In this document: positions 16,852 through 24,705 of the stretch, one piece after another | Layout: each line of letters starts with the position of its first letter | Position numbering within the stretch: position 1 is the stretch's first letter | Notes under the pieces: generated by a model | What the model saw: only the letters and a program-made list of their open reading frames with translations | The model's database searches: none | Told to the model about the DNA's origin: nothing | Position numbers and translations under genes: made by a program | Assembly: GCF_001005295.1 (NCBI RefSeq) | Contig: NZ_LBMK01000004.1 | Span: 88,737 to 152,736 of the forward strand | DNA from: Streptomyces yangpuensis | GTDB lineage: Bacteria; Actinomycetota; Actinomycetes; Streptomycetales; Streptomycetaceae | DNA: 64,000 bases | Direction: 5' to 3'

Positions 16852-18150
16852 GTGAAGGGCCGTTACCAGAGCCTGGCCGCGTCCGGCGCCGCGCTGTGCC
16901 TGACCGCGGTGACGCTGACGGGCTGCGGAGCCGTCGGCGGACTCACCGGAGACAACGAGGTGACCCTGCGGGTCGTGGCGGCCGACTACGGGGACAATCC
17001 GCAGAACTCCTCGGCGGCCTACTGGAAGGGCCTCGCCGACGGCTTCGAGAAGGACCACCCCGGCATCAAGGTCGAGGTCAACGTCTACTCGTGGTCCGAG
17101 GTCGACGCCAAGGTCGCCGAGATGGTCAAGGCCGGCAAGGCCCCCGACATCGCCCAGATCGGCGCTTACGCCGACTACGCGGCCGCCGGCAAGCTGTACT
17201 CCACGGCCGAACTGCTCTCGGTGAAGACCGAGGCCGACTTCCTCGCCCCCCTCGCGGACGCCGGAACGGTCAAGCAGGCCCAGTACGGCATGCCCTTCGT
17301 CTCCAGCACCCGGCTGCTCTTCTACAACGAGAAGCTGCTGGCCGACGCGGGCGTGATCGGCAAGGACGCCAAGGGATGGCAGCCCAAGAGCTGGGCCGAC
17401 CTGGAAGCCGCGGCGAAGAAGCTCAAGGGCGCGGGCGTGCCCACCCCCTTCGCGCTGCCGCTGGGCCGCGAGGAGGCGCAGGCCGAGACGATGATGTGGA
17501 TGCTCGCGGGCGGTGGCGGCTACACCGACAACGAGGAGGGCTACGCCATCGACTCCGCCGACAACGTCAAGTCGCTGGAGTTCCTGCGGGACAAGATGGT
17601 CGGCCAGGGGCTCACCGGGCCGGTCGAGCCGGGCAAGCTGGACCGTCAGGCCGCCTTCGAGGCCTTCACCAAGGGCGAGGTCGGCATGCTCAACGGGCAC
17701 CCGACGCTGATGAAGCAGGCCGAGGCCAAGGGCGTGAAGTACGGCATGGTGCCGCTTCCGACCTCCGACGGCTCCCCCCAGCCGGCGATGGGCGTCGCGG
17801 ACTGGGTCATGGCCTTCAAGAACGGACACCGCGCCGAGTCCGGCAAGTTCCTGGACTACCTGTACCAGCCGAAGAACGTGACGGCCTTCACCGAGAAGTA
17901 CGACCTGCTGCCCGCCACCACCAGCGGCTACCAGGCCAAGCAGGGCGCCACCAGCGGTTCGGCCGTCCAGCTGAAGCCCTTCCTGGCGGCGCTGCCCACC
18001 TCGCGGCTCTACCCCGCCGGCAAGAAGTCCTGGGCCGGCGTCAGCGAGGACATCAAGCAGAACATCGGCAAGGCCGTCCAGCCCGGCGGGCAGCCCGCCA
18101 AGGTGCTGGAGGAGATCGCCACGGCGGCACGCGCGGCGGACCCGCGCTGA
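16852..18150 (+). CDS. ABC-transporter sugar-binding lipoprotein (orphan)
   Basis: The 432-residue protein has a lipoprotein signal peptide with lipobox LTGC (CLTAVTLTGCGAVGG), so it is anchored outside the membrane. The mature part is a family-1 solute-binding protein. It has LRVVAADYGDNPQNSSAAYW, APDIAQIGAYADYAAAGKLY, TRLLFYNEKLLADAGV and a C-terminal helical lobe. Two-domain proteins of this kind deliver mono- or oligosaccharides to an ABC permease, but no permease or ATPase gene is nearby. It is divergent from nagKA and has its own dre-like site, so an amino-sugar or chitin-derived ligand is plausible. The start is GTG at 16852; codons before it are not part of a signal peptide. Confidence 0.85.
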   Translation: MKGRYQSLAASGAALCLTAVTLTGCGAVGGLTGDNEVTLRVVAADYGDNPQNSSAAYWKGLADGFEKDHPGIKVEVNVYSWSEVDAKVAEMVKAGKAPDIAQIGAYADYAAAGKLYSTAELLSVKTEADFLAPLADAGTVKQAQYGMPFVSSTRLLFYNEKLLADAGVIGKDAKGWQPKSWADLEAAAKKLKGAGVPTPFALPLGREEAQAETMMWMLAGGGGYTDNEEGYAIDSADNVKSLEFLRDKMVGQGLTGPVEPGKLDRQAAFEAFTKGEVGMLNGHPTLMKQAEAKGVKYGMVPLPTSDGSPQPAMGVADWVMAFKNGHRAESGKFLDYLYQPKNVTAFTEKYDLLPATTSGYQAKQGATSGSAVQLKPFLAALPTSRLYPAGKKSWAGVSEDIKQNIGKAVQPGGQPAKVLEEIATAARAADPR

Positions 18151-18190
18151 CCCGCGGACCCGCCTGCGGGGACCCGCGCCGGCACGGGGG

Positions 18191-18217
18191 ACGCCGCCGT
18201 CTGTCAGACGGCGGCGT
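18191..18217 (+). terminator. Terminator hairpin after the sugar-binding lipoprotein gene
   Basis: Perfect 13-base inverted repeat (18191-18203 with 18205-18217) followed by TAAT, between this gene and the DUF3263 gene. Confidence 0.75.
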
Positions 18218-18229
18218 TAATCTGGCGGT

Positions 18230-18466
18230 ATGACGGACGAGGGGCAGCTGACGGCCACCGAGGCCGCGGTGCTCGCGTACGAGGGACGCACCTGGCCCGG
18301 GCCCGGAGCCAAGGAACGGGCCATACGCGAAGGACTGGGGATGACCCCCGTCCGCTACTACCAGTTGCTCAACGCCCTCATGGACGACCCGCGCGCGCTG
18401 GCCCACGCCCCCGGCACCGTCAACCGGCTGCGAAGGATCCGCGAAGCCCAGCGAGCCCGGCGATAG
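18230..18466 (+). CDS. DUF3263 small helix-turn-helix-like protein
   Basis: The 78-residue protein is a DUF3263 member. It has LTATEAAVLAYEGRTWPGPG, then KERAIREGLGMTPVRYYQLLNALMDDP, and a basic tail with RLRRIREAQRARR. The WxxxGAKExAIRxxxGxxxxRYYQxL pattern is typical of this actinobacterial family, and it looks like a compact winged or homeodomain-like DNA-binding fold. Function is not established. It is followed by otsB 40 bases downstream on the same strand, and the two may be co-transcribed. Confidence 0.85.
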   Translation: MTDEGQLTATEAAVLAYEGRTWPGPGAKERAIREGLGMTPVRYYQLLNALMDDPRALAHAPGTVNRLRRIREAQRARR

Positions 18467-18505
18467 CCGTAGCCGTCGCCCCGCCGGGCCGTTAGGGTCG
18501 TGCGT

Positions 18506-19369
18506 ATGGGGACCCATCCGCACGACCTGCCGATGCCCGTCACCGCAGCCGGACGGGAGGGACTCGAAGCCCTGCTCCGCGCACCCCGCCGGTCCGTGGT
18601 CGCCCTGGACTTCGACGGCACCCTCGCCGACATCGTCCCGGACCCGGACCAGGCCCGGGCCCACCCCGAAGCCGTTCCCGCGCTCTCGGCCCTCGCCCCC
18701 GAGGTGGACTCGGTGGCCGTCGTCACCGGCCGGCCGGCCGGTGTCGCCGTCCGTTACGGCGGCTTCGCCGGGATCCCGGGACTGGAACACCTCGTCGTCC
18801 TCGGTCACTACGGCGCCGAACGCTGGGACGCCGTGACCGGCATAGTCCACGCTCCCGCCGAGCACCCCGGGGTGGCGGCCGTACGGGCCGAGCTGCCCGG
18901 GTTCCTGGACTCGATCGGGGCCTGGCGCGGCACCTGGATCGAGGAGAAGGGCCGGGCGCTCGCCGTCCACACCCGGCGGGCCGAGGACCCGGCGGCGGCC
19001 TTCGCGGCGCTGCGGGAACCGCTGACGGACCTGGCCGCCCGGCACGGGCTGATGGTCGAGCCGGGGCGGGCCGTGCTGGAGCTGAGGCCCCCGGGCATGG
19101 ACAAGGGCGTGGCCCTGACGGAGTTCCTGGCCGAGCGGGACGCGGAGACGGTGCTGTACGCCGGGGACGACCTCGGCGACCTCGCCGCGTACTCGGCCGT
19201 CGAGAAGCGCAGGGCCGACGGGCTGCCGGGGCTGCTGGTGTGCAGCGGCTCGGCCGAGGTCCCCGAGCTCGCCGCCCGCGCCGACCTCGTCCTTCCCGGA
19301 CCGGGCGCCGTCGCCGCCTTCCTGGCCGCCCTGGCCCGAGCCCTTGGAAACTCCAGCCCGTCCGCTTGA
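18506..19369 (+). CDS. otsB: Trehalose-6-phosphate phosphatase OtsB
   Basis: The 287-residue HAD-superfamily phosphatase removes phosphate from trehalose-6-P. Motif I is VALDFDGTLADIV, with the nucleophile Asp and the general acid Asp two residues on. Motif II is VAVVTGRPAG. The cap region holds HYGAERW, then EEKGRALAVHTRRAEDP. Motif IV VLYAGDDLGDLAAY carries the magnesium ligands. It is convergent with otsA, and a hairpin repeat lies between the two. I chose ATG 18506; GTG 18500 and ATG 18533 are alternatives. Confidence 0.92.
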   Translation: MGTHPHDLPMPVTAAGREGLEALLRAPRRSVVALDFDGTLADIVPDPDQARAHPEAVPALSALAPEVDSVAVVTGRPAGVAVRYGGFAGIPGLEHLVVLGHYGAERWDAVTGIVHAPAEHPGVAAVRAELPGFLDSIGAWRGTWIEEKGRALAVHTRRAEDPAAAFAALREPLTDLAARHGLMVEPGRAVLELRPPGMDKGVALTEFLAERDAETVLYAGDDLGDLAAYSAVEKRRADGLPGLLVCSGSAEVPELAARADLVLPGPGAVAAFLAALARALGNSSPSA

Positions 19370-19380
19370 GGCCGCGCGCG

Positions 19381-19440
19381 GCGGGGGTCCGGGCGCTGCC
19401 CCCGGACCCCCGCGCCTCAAACGCCGGCGGGGCTGCAAGA
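19381..19440. terminator. Stem-loop repeat copy C acting as bidirectional terminator
   Basis: A 13-base perfect stem (19381-19393 with 19401-19413, 7-base loop) is followed by the CCTCAAACGCCGGCGGGGCTG core of the dispersed repeat. It lies between the convergent otsB and otsA stops. Confidence 0.8.
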
Positions 19441-19463
19441 ACGGGGCGGAGCTCCGGCAGTGC

Positions 19464-20822
19464 TCAGACCAGAGCGGCGAGCTGGGCCCTGAACCAGGCG
19501 GCCGGGGGAAGGGTCGTCGCGGCCGCCGCCAGGCGCTTGGTGCGGTCCGCCCGCTCGGCATCCGGCATGGACAGCGCCGTGTGCAACGCCTCCGCCGTCG
19601 CCGACACGTCGTACGGGTTCACCGTCAGCGCGTCCCGGCGGAGCTCCTCGTACGCCCCCGCCCCCGTCGACAGCACCACCGCGCAGCCCGCCTCCGACAG
19701 CACCGGGATCTCCTTGGCCACCAGGTTCATCCCGTCCCGCACCGGGTTCACCAGCGCCACGTCCGCCATCCGGTAGACCGCCAGCGACCGTGCGAAGTCG
19801 TCCTTCACCGACACCAGCACCGGCTGCCAGTCCTCCGTGCCGAACTCCGCGTTGATCTCCGCGGCCAGCTCCGCGACGGCCGCCGTGTAGTCCCGGTACA
19901 CCTTCAGGTCCTGCCGCGACGGGTACGCCGAGGCCAGGTGCACCACCCGGCCGCGCCACTCGGGGTGGACCGTCAGCAGCTCCCGGAAGGCCAGCAGGCC
20001 CCGCAGGATGTTCTTCGACAGCTCCGTCCGGTCCACCCGCGCGATCGTCCTGCGGTCGCCGATCTCCGCCCGCAGCTCCGCCAGCTTCGCGTCGACCTCC
20101 GGCCGGCGCGCGAGGGCCCGCAGCTCGTCGGCGTCCACGCCCAGCGGGTACACGGCCACGCGCCGTTCGTCGTCCAGGTGCGCGGCGCTCATGAAGGCGT
20201 CCGCCCATGTCCGGGTGTGGAAGCCCACCACGTCCGCCCCGAGCATTCCCCGCACCAACTGCTCACGCACGTCGGCCGGGAGCATGTCCAGGTACTCCCG
20301 CGACGCCCACGGCGTGTGCGTGAAGTGCGCGATCCGCAGGTCCGGCCGCAGTTCCCGCAACTGCCCCGGGACCAGCGCCAGGTGGTAGTCCTGCACCAGC
20401 ACGTGGGCGCCTTCCGCGGCCTCCTCGGCCAGGGCGCGGGCGAAGGCCTCGTTGTACGCCACGTAACTGCCCCACCGGCGCCGGAACTCCGCGTCGAAGA
20501 CCGGCTCCCGCGGCACGTCGTACAGGTGGTGGTGGGTGAACCACAGCACCGAATTCGCGATGCCGTTGTACGCGTCGTCGTACATCGTGGGATCGATGTC
20601 CAGCATCCGGACGCCCGGCTCGGAGACGTCCCGGCGGACCGCCTCCCGGTCCGCGTCCGACAGCGCCGCGCAGACCCAGAGCGCCCCCGGCTGCTCCGCG
20701 AGGGCCGCCGAGAGTCCGGAGACGAGACCGCCCCCGCCGCGCTGGGCGCTGAGCGTGCCGTCGGCGGCGAGGGCGTAGGAGAGCGGGCCGCGGTTCGCCG
20801 CGACGAGTACCTGAGAAGCCAT
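19464..20822 (-). CDS. otsA: Trehalose-6-phosphate synthase OtsA (GT20)
   Basis: The 452-residue glycosyltransferase joins UDP- or GDP-glucose to glucose-6-P. The phosphate loop is LSAQRGGGGLVSGLSAAL. Sugar contacts include VLVQDYHLALVPG, FTHTPWASREYLDMLP and ADVVGFHTRTWADAF. The nucleotide-sugar site holds RVDRTELSKNILRGL, where the Arg and Lys bind phosphates, and ALVNPVRDGMNLVAKE, the family's DGMNLVAKE motif. Its product is dephosphorylated by OtsB, encoded convergently. The downstream position of gpgS on the same strand (its stop lies 46 bases before this gene's start) suggests a compatible-solute locus in which gpgS and otsA may be read together. Confidence 0.94.
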   Translation of the reverse strand: MASQVLVAANRGPLSYALAADGTLSAQRGGGGLVSGLSAALAEQPGALWVCAALSDADREAVRRDVSEPGVRMLDIDPTMYDDAYNGIANSVLWFTHHHLYDVPREPVFDAEFRRRWGSYVAYNEAFARALAEEAAEGAHVLVQDYHLALVPGQLRELRPDLRIAHFTHTPWASREYLDMLPADVREQLVRGMLGADVVGFHTRTWADAFMSAAHLDDERRVAVYPLGVDADELRALARRPEVDAKLAELRAEIGDRRTIARVDRTELSKNILRGLLAFRELLTVHPEWRGRVVHLASAYPSRQDLKVYRDYTAAVAELAAEINAEFGTEDWQPVLVSVKDDFARSLAVYRMADVALVNPVRDGMNLVAKEIPVLSEAGCAVVLSTGAGAYEELRRDALTVNPYDVSATAEALHTALSMPDAERADRTKRLAAAATTLPPAAWFRAQLAALV

Positions 20823-20868
20823 GCGCCGAACCTAGCCCGGCCCGCGCTCGCTCAAACGTATGGACACG

Positions 20869-21894
20869 TCACGCCACGTGGCGCCGGCCGTACTCCTTCA
20901 CGCCCAGCATCGGCGGCCGCTCCTCGGTGTCCACCGGGTACGTGTGCGGCACGAAGCCCTCCGGCCCCCGCTCGAACTGCGTCAGCTCCGGCCGTACGAG
21001 GTGTCCGCGCGACAGCCGTACCTGGGCCGTGCGGTAGATCGCCGCGGCCATCCGGCCCAGCGCCTGACCGTCCTGGTGGCGGTGGAGCCGCACGCCCACG
21101 TCCACCTGGGCCAGCGCGTCCAGTCCGACCGTGTGCAGCGCGTCGACCAGCAGACCCAGCTCGACGCCGTAGCCGACGGGGAACGGCAGCCGCTCCAGCA
21201 GGGACCGCCGTACGGCGTACTCGCCGCCCAGCGGCTGGACGAAGCCGGCCAGCTGCGGCCAGTGCAGGTTCAGCAGCGGGCGGGCGACCAGCTCGGTGAC
21301 CCGGCCGCCCTGGCCGGGAGTCCTGCCGGAGGCGAGCCCGTCGGATTCCGTGCCCAGCGGCCGGTCGTACATCGCCTTGACGAACTGCACGCCGGGGTCG
21401 GTGAGCAGCGGGCCCACGATCCCGGAGACGAAGGAGGCGGAGAACTCCCGCAGGTCGGCGTCGACGAAGCAGACGATGTCCCCGGTGGTGGCCAGCAGCG
21501 AGCGCCACAGCACCTCGCCCTTGCCGGGCAGCGCCGGGATCCTCGGCAGGATCTCGTCGCGGTGCACCACCCGGGCGCCGGCCTTCGCCGCGACCTCGGC
21601 GGTCCGGTCGGCCGAGCCCGAGTCGACCACGACCAGCTCGTCCACGAGCGGGACCGGCAGTCCCTCGATCAGCTCACGCCGGATGACCTCGACGATCGCG
21701 CCGACCGTCGCCTCCTCGTCCAGTGCGGGCAGCACCACGCTGACCGTGGTCCCGGCCGCCCGTTTGAGGTCGAGCAGCTGGTCGAGCGGTCGGTCGGCGG
21801 CGGACCAGGAGCGGTCGGCCAGCCAGCGCTCCACCTCTTCCAGCACCCTCAGTACTCCCTGCGTGTCGGCGATATGGCCGTCTTTGTGATCCAT
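20869..21894 (-). CDS. gpgS: Glucosyl-3-phosphoglycerate synthase (GT81)
   Basis: The 341-residue enzyme transfers glucose from a nucleotide sugar to 3-phosphoglycerate, the first step to glucosylglycerate. The GT-A start is VSVVLPALDEEATVGAIVEV. Next is VDELVVVDSGSADRTAEVA, then IPALPGKGEVLWRSL, and the metal site VCFVDADLREFSASF. FVQPLGGEYAVRRSLLERLP and VGYGVELGLLVDAL follow, and a His/Arg stretch (VGVRLHRHQDGQAL) probably binds the acceptor. The ATG at 21894 yields the usual N-terminus. In mycobacteria this enzyme feeds methylglucose polysaccharides; in Streptomyces a compatible-solute role is likely, especially beside otsA. Confidence 0.9.
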   Translation of the reverse strand: MDHKDGHIADTQGVLRVLEEVERWLADRSWSAADRPLDQLLDLKRAAGTTVSVVLPALDEEATVGAIVEVIRRELIEGLPVPLVDELVVVDSGSADRTAEVAAKAGARVVHRDEILPRIPALPGKGEVLWRSLLATTGDIVCFVDADLREFSASFVSGIVGPLLTDPGVQFVKAMYDRPLGTESDGLASGRTPGQGGRVTELVARPLLNLHWPQLAGFVQPLGGEYAVRRSLLERLPFPVGYGVELGLLVDALHTVGLDALAQVDVGVRLHRHQDGQALGRMAAAIYRTAQVRLSRGHLVRPELTQFERGPEGFVPHTYPVDTEERPPMLGVKEYGRRHVA

Positions 21895-22033
21895 CTCGCG
21901 GTTCGGACGGCTGTCTCAACCGCCCGCCCCTTCGGTTACAGTCTTGAACAACGCGAAGGACCACCGCATGCCGGGGTCCCCCGCGTACAAACGCACCGGC
22001 GCGCCACAGAGCGCGTGTGCCGGTGCCATACCG

Positions 22034-22187
22034 CTCATCCAGAGGGGCAGAGGGACACGGCCCGTTGAAGCCCCGGCAACCCTCCAGTCGGTTCTCGCGA
22101 TCGCGCAGCAGCGCTCGTCGACGAGGTCCCCGGCTAGGGAAGGTGCCAATTCCGTCTCATGGCGAAGTGCGCCATGGGGAAGATGAG
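22034..22187 (+). ncRNA. SAM-I (S-box) riboswitch upstream of thrC
   Basis: The leader carries the S-box signature. P1 pairs CTCATC (22034-22039) with GATGAG (22182-22187). Between them lie CAGAGGGGCAGAGGGAC, GCCCGTTGAAGCCCCGGCAACC and GGTGCCAATTCC, which match the conserved SAM-I core. The 3' strand of P1 runs straight into GAGGAGAAAGGG, the ribosome-binding region of thrC. This suggests that SAM-bound P1 masks translation initiation; no U-rich terminator is seen. Confidence 0.92.
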
Positions 22188-22206
22188 GAGAAAGGGCCTC
22201 GCCATC

Positions 22207-23481
22207 ATGGCTGCACAGACTGTCGCCACCTCTGTCGATCTCGGACCTGCCACGGGCCTTTCCTGTCGCGAGTGCGGTACCCGCTTCGAGCTCGGTCCCA
22301 TCTTCGCGTGCGCCGAGTGCTTCGGACCTCTGGAAGTCGCCTACGAGCTGCCGGCCGGCGACCCCGAAGCCCTGCGCGCCGCGATCGAGGCCGGCCCGAA
22401 CAACATCTGGCGCTACGCGCCGCTGCTGCCCGTCCCCGCGGACGTGGCGTCCAAGCCCAGCCTGAACCCCGGCTTCACCAAGCTCGTCGACGCGGCCAAC
22501 CTGGCCAAGGAGCTGGGCGTCACCGGCAAGCTGTACGTCAAGGACGACTCCGGCAACCCGACGCACTCCTTCAAGGACCGCGTCGTGGCCATCGCCGTCG
22601 AGGCCGCCCGTGCCTTCGGCTTCACCACCCTGTCCTGCTCCTCCACCGGCAACCTGGCCGGCGCCGTCGGCGCCGCGGCCGCCCGGGCCGGCTTCCGCTC
22701 CTGTGTGTTCATCCCGCACGACCTGGAGCAGGGCAAGGTCGTCATGGCCGGTGTGTACGGCGGTGACCTGGTCGGCATCGAGGGCAACTACGACGACGTC
22801 AACCGCTTCTGCTCCGAGCTCATCGGCGACCCGCTGGGCGAGGGCTGGGGCTTCGTCAACGTCAACCTCCGCCCGTACTACGGCGAGGGTTCCAAGACCC
22901 TCGCCTACGAGATCTGCGAGCAGCTCGGCTGGCAGCTGCCCGACCAGATCGTCATCCCGATCGCGTCCGGCTCGCAGCTCACGAAGATCGACAAGGGTCT
23001 GCAGGAGCTGATCAGGCTCGGCCTCGTCGAGGACAGGCCGTACAAGATCTTCGGCGCCCAGGCCGAGGGCTGCTCCCCGGTATCGACCGCCTTCAAGGCC
23101 GGTCACGACGTGGTCCGCCCGCAGAAGCCGAACACCATCGCCAAGTCCCTCGCGATCGGCAACCCGGCGGACGGCCCGTACGTCCTGGACATCGCGCGCC
23201 GCACCGGCGGTTTCGTCGAGGACGTCAACGACGAGCAGGTCGTCGAGGCCATCAAGATCCTCGCGCAGACCGAGGGCATCTTCGCCGAGACCGCGGGCGG
23301 TGTGACCGTCGGCGTGACGAAGAAGCTCATCGAGAACGGCCAGCTCGACCCGGCGCTGACCACCGTCGTCCTCAACACCGGTGACGGCCTCAAGACCCTG
23401 GAGGCGGTGGCCGCGGACAGCGGGCAGACCGCCACCATCCGCCCCAGCCTGGACGCGTTCCGCGCCGCCGGCCTGGCCTGA
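22207..23481 (+). CDS. thrC: Threonine synthase ThrC
   Basis: The 424-residue PLP enzyme converts O-phosphohomoserine to threonine. An N-terminal zinc-ribbon-like section has CRECGTRFELGPIFACAEC (two CxxC pairs), typical of the long actinobacterial form. The PLP lysine is in GNPTHSFKDRVVAIAVE (about residue 123). The phosphate-binding loop region is CSSTGNLAGAVGAAAARAG, followed by IPHDLEQGKVVMAGVYGG. Later blocks include PYYGEGSKTLAYEICEQLGW and IASGSQLTKIDKG. I chose ATG 22207: an upstream ATG at 22159 lies inside the riboswitch. The SAM riboswitch makes sense because O-phosphohomoserine or homoserine is the branch point between threonine and methionine/SAM. Confidence 0.94.
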   Translation: MAAQTVATSVDLGPATGLSCRECGTRFELGPIFACAECFGPLEVAYELPAGDPEALRAAIEAGPNNIWRYAPLLPVPADVASKPSLNPGFTKLVDAANLAKELGVTGKLYVKDDSGNPTHSFKDRVVAIAVEAARAFGFTTLSCSSTGNLAGAVGAAAARAGFRSCVFIPHDLEQGKVVMAGVYGGDLVGIEGNYDDVNRFCSELIGDPLGEGWGFVNVNLRPYYGEGSKTLAYEICEQLGWQLPDQIVIPIASGSQLTKIDKGLQELIRLGLVEDRPYKIFGAQAEGCSPVSTAFKAGHDVVRPQKPNTIAKSLAIGNPADGPYVLDIARRTGGFVEDVNDEQVVEAIKILAQTEGIFAETAGGVTVGVTKKLIENGQLDPALTTVVLNTGDGLKTLEAVAADSGQTATIRPSLDAFRAAGLA

Positions 23482-23517
23482 CCACCCTCCACGTACTACC
23501 GGAAAGGCAGTAGCGCC

Positions 23518-23796
23518 ATGAGCGTCAACGTCCGCATCCCCACCATCCTGCGCACCTACACCGGCGGTCAGGCCGAGGTCCCGGCCGAGGGCGCGACCCT
23601 CGCCGAGGTCATCGAGTCCCTGGAGAAGAACCACCCGGGCATCGCCGCGCGCGTCCTGGACGACCAGGGCAAGCTCCGCCGCTTCGTGAACGTCTACGTC
23701 AACGACGACGACGTGCGCTTCGAGGGCGGGCTGGAGGCGGTCACGCCGGACGGTGCCGGCGTCTCGATCATTCCGGCCGTCGCGGGCGGCTGCTGA
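23518..23796 (+). CDS. ThiS/MoaD/CysO-type sulfur-carrier protein with C-terminal GGC
   Basis: The 92-residue ubiquitin-fold protein starts VNVRIPTILRTYTGG and has LAEVIESLEKNHPGIAARVL, then LRRFVNVYVNDDDVRF. It ends IPAVAGGC. Sulfur carriers of the MoaD/ThiS/CysO type use a C-terminal Gly-Gly that is adenylated and thiocarboxylated. Here one cysteine follows the Gly-Gly, so the tail must be trimmed, for example by a JAMM (Mec+-like) protease, before activation. It follows thrC by 36 bases with AAAGGCAG before the ATG, and a strong terminator follows. Co-transcription under the SAM riboswitch suggests a role in sulfur amino-acid supply, but the partner enzyme is not in the window. Confidence 0.85.
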   Translation: MSVNVRIPTILRTYTGGQAEVPAEGATLAEVIESLEKNHPGIAARVLDDQGKLRRFVNVYVNDDDVRFEGGLEAVTPDGAGVSIIPAVAGGC

Positions 23797-23813
23797 CCCA
23801 CCCGGTAAACCGA

Positions 23814-23848
23814 AATTCCCCCCTCCGGTAAAAGCGGAGGGGGGAATT
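23814..23848 (+). terminator. Strong terminator after the thrC operon
   Basis: Perfect 14-base stem (23814-23827 with 23835-23848), 7-base loop GTAAAAG, followed by CTGCTT. It ends the thrC-carrier operon. Confidence 0.88.
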
Positions 23849-24181
23849 CTGCTTGATTGGGCACGGTACAGTTGGGGAAGTCCCCTCCGCTGGACTTGCC
23901 CGCCGCATATGAACGGGTCGCGTGAGGGTCGACATCGGGTCAATGTGCGGGTGCAGTATGGGGCTTTGGCGAGATATGTCTGGCCCGAGTTGCCCTGGAA
24001 CATGCCAAATTTTCACTCTATTTCAATGTTTCTCGGTGTCCAGATTTCTCGTCGGATTGACCTGTTGCAGACAGCACTCGCGCAGATACATTCAGCCTCG
24101 GTCGAAGCGTTCCGACGCAAGTTCTGACCCGGGAACGCGAAGTGCGTTCCCGCGCAAGGGCCAGTAATAGGGGAGTTAGGC
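23849..24181 (+). other. Long, AT-richer leader of the cold-shock gene
   Basis: This 333-base gap is visibly less GC-rich than its surroundings (for example CAAATTTTCACTCTATTTCA near 24005). It has no convincing gene; short open frames lack codon bias. A 9-base perfect hairpin (24130-24138 with 24144-24152, loop GAAGT) lies 30 bases before the start codon. Long structured leaders are common on cold-shock genes and may sense temperature. Confidence 0.55.
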
Positions 24182-24388
24182 ATGGCTCAGGGCACCGTCA
24201 AGTGGTTCAACGCGGAGAAGGGCTACGGCTTCATCGCGGTCGACGGTGGTGCGGATGTGTTCGTCCACTACAGCGCCATCCAGATGGACGGGTACCGCAC
24301 CCTTGAAGAGGGTCAGCGGGTCGAGTTCGAGATCTCGCAGGGCCAGAAGGGTCCGCAGGCGGACATGGTCAAGCTCGCGCTCGGCTAG
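24182..24388 (+). CDS. CspA-family cold-shock protein
   Basis: The 68-residue protein is a single cold-shock domain. It has GTVKWFNAEKGYGFIAVDGG (RNP1) and ADVFVHYSAIQ (RNP2), then EGQRVEFEISQGQKGPQA. It binds single-stranded RNA and DNA and probably melts mRNA structure. Streptomyces carries several paralogues (ScoF type); I do not assign which. GGGGAG is eight bases before the ATG. It has a long leader with a hairpin and a very strong downstream terminator, so it is monocistronic. Confidence 0.95.
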   Translation: MAQGTVKWFNAEKGYGFIAVDGGADVFVHYSAIQMDGYRTLEEGQRVEFEISQGQKGPQADMVKLALG

Positions 24389-24443
24389 TCCCGGAGCATC
24401 GACCACCGACGCTCGGTCTTCCGTCGAAGACCCGGAAGACCTA

Positions 24444-24483
24444 CGAGGGGCCCACATCCCGCACACGGGATGTGGGCCCCTCG
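24444..24483 (+). terminator. Strong terminator after the cold-shock gene
   Basis: Perfect 17-base stem (24444-24460 with 24467-24483) and a 6-base loop GCACAC, 55 bases after the stop codon and before the groEL2 promoter. Confidence 0.92.
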
Positions 24484-24511
24484 CGTGTCACCAGGGCCTT
24501 CGTCGAAGCCG

Positions 24512-24538
24512 CTTGCACTCTCGGGGGTCGAGTGCTAA
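24512..24538. promoter_or_regulatory. CIRCE-like element 1 (HrcA operator) of groEL2
   Basis: CTTGCACTC-N9-GAGTGCTAA matches CIRCE (TTAGCACTC-N9-GAGTGCTAA) perfectly in the right arm and with changes at the outer left arm. It overlaps a possible -35 (TTGCAC, 24513-24518). Confidence 0.8.
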
Positions 24539-24547
24539 TCATTGGCG

Positions 24548-24574
24548 TTAGCACTCTACGAGTGAGAGTGCTAC
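24548..24574. promoter_or_regulatory. CIRCE element 2 (HrcA operator) of groEL2
   Basis: TTAGCACTC-N9-GAGTGCTAC, identical to the consensus except for the last base, starts nine bases after the first element. The HrcA repressor would occupy both. Confidence 0.93.
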
Positions 24575-24705
24575 TGAAACGAGGACCGGGTCGGTGAGGC
24601 CCGCAGGGTCCGGTGGGAAGGAACCGCCGGGCACGCAGGCCGTCCGTCGCGGGCGCGGGCGCGGTCCTGGGAGCAATCCACCGCTGTCCGGGAGGACCAC
24701 TTCAG

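Noticed and set aside
22159..22206. Earlier ATG for thrC
   Set aside because: It lies inside the SAM riboswitch aptamer and adds residues not found in the family.
23753..24127. Open frame overlapping the sulfur-carrier end and the csp leader
   Set aside because: It runs through a terminator hairpin and an AT-rich leader, with no codon bias or domain.
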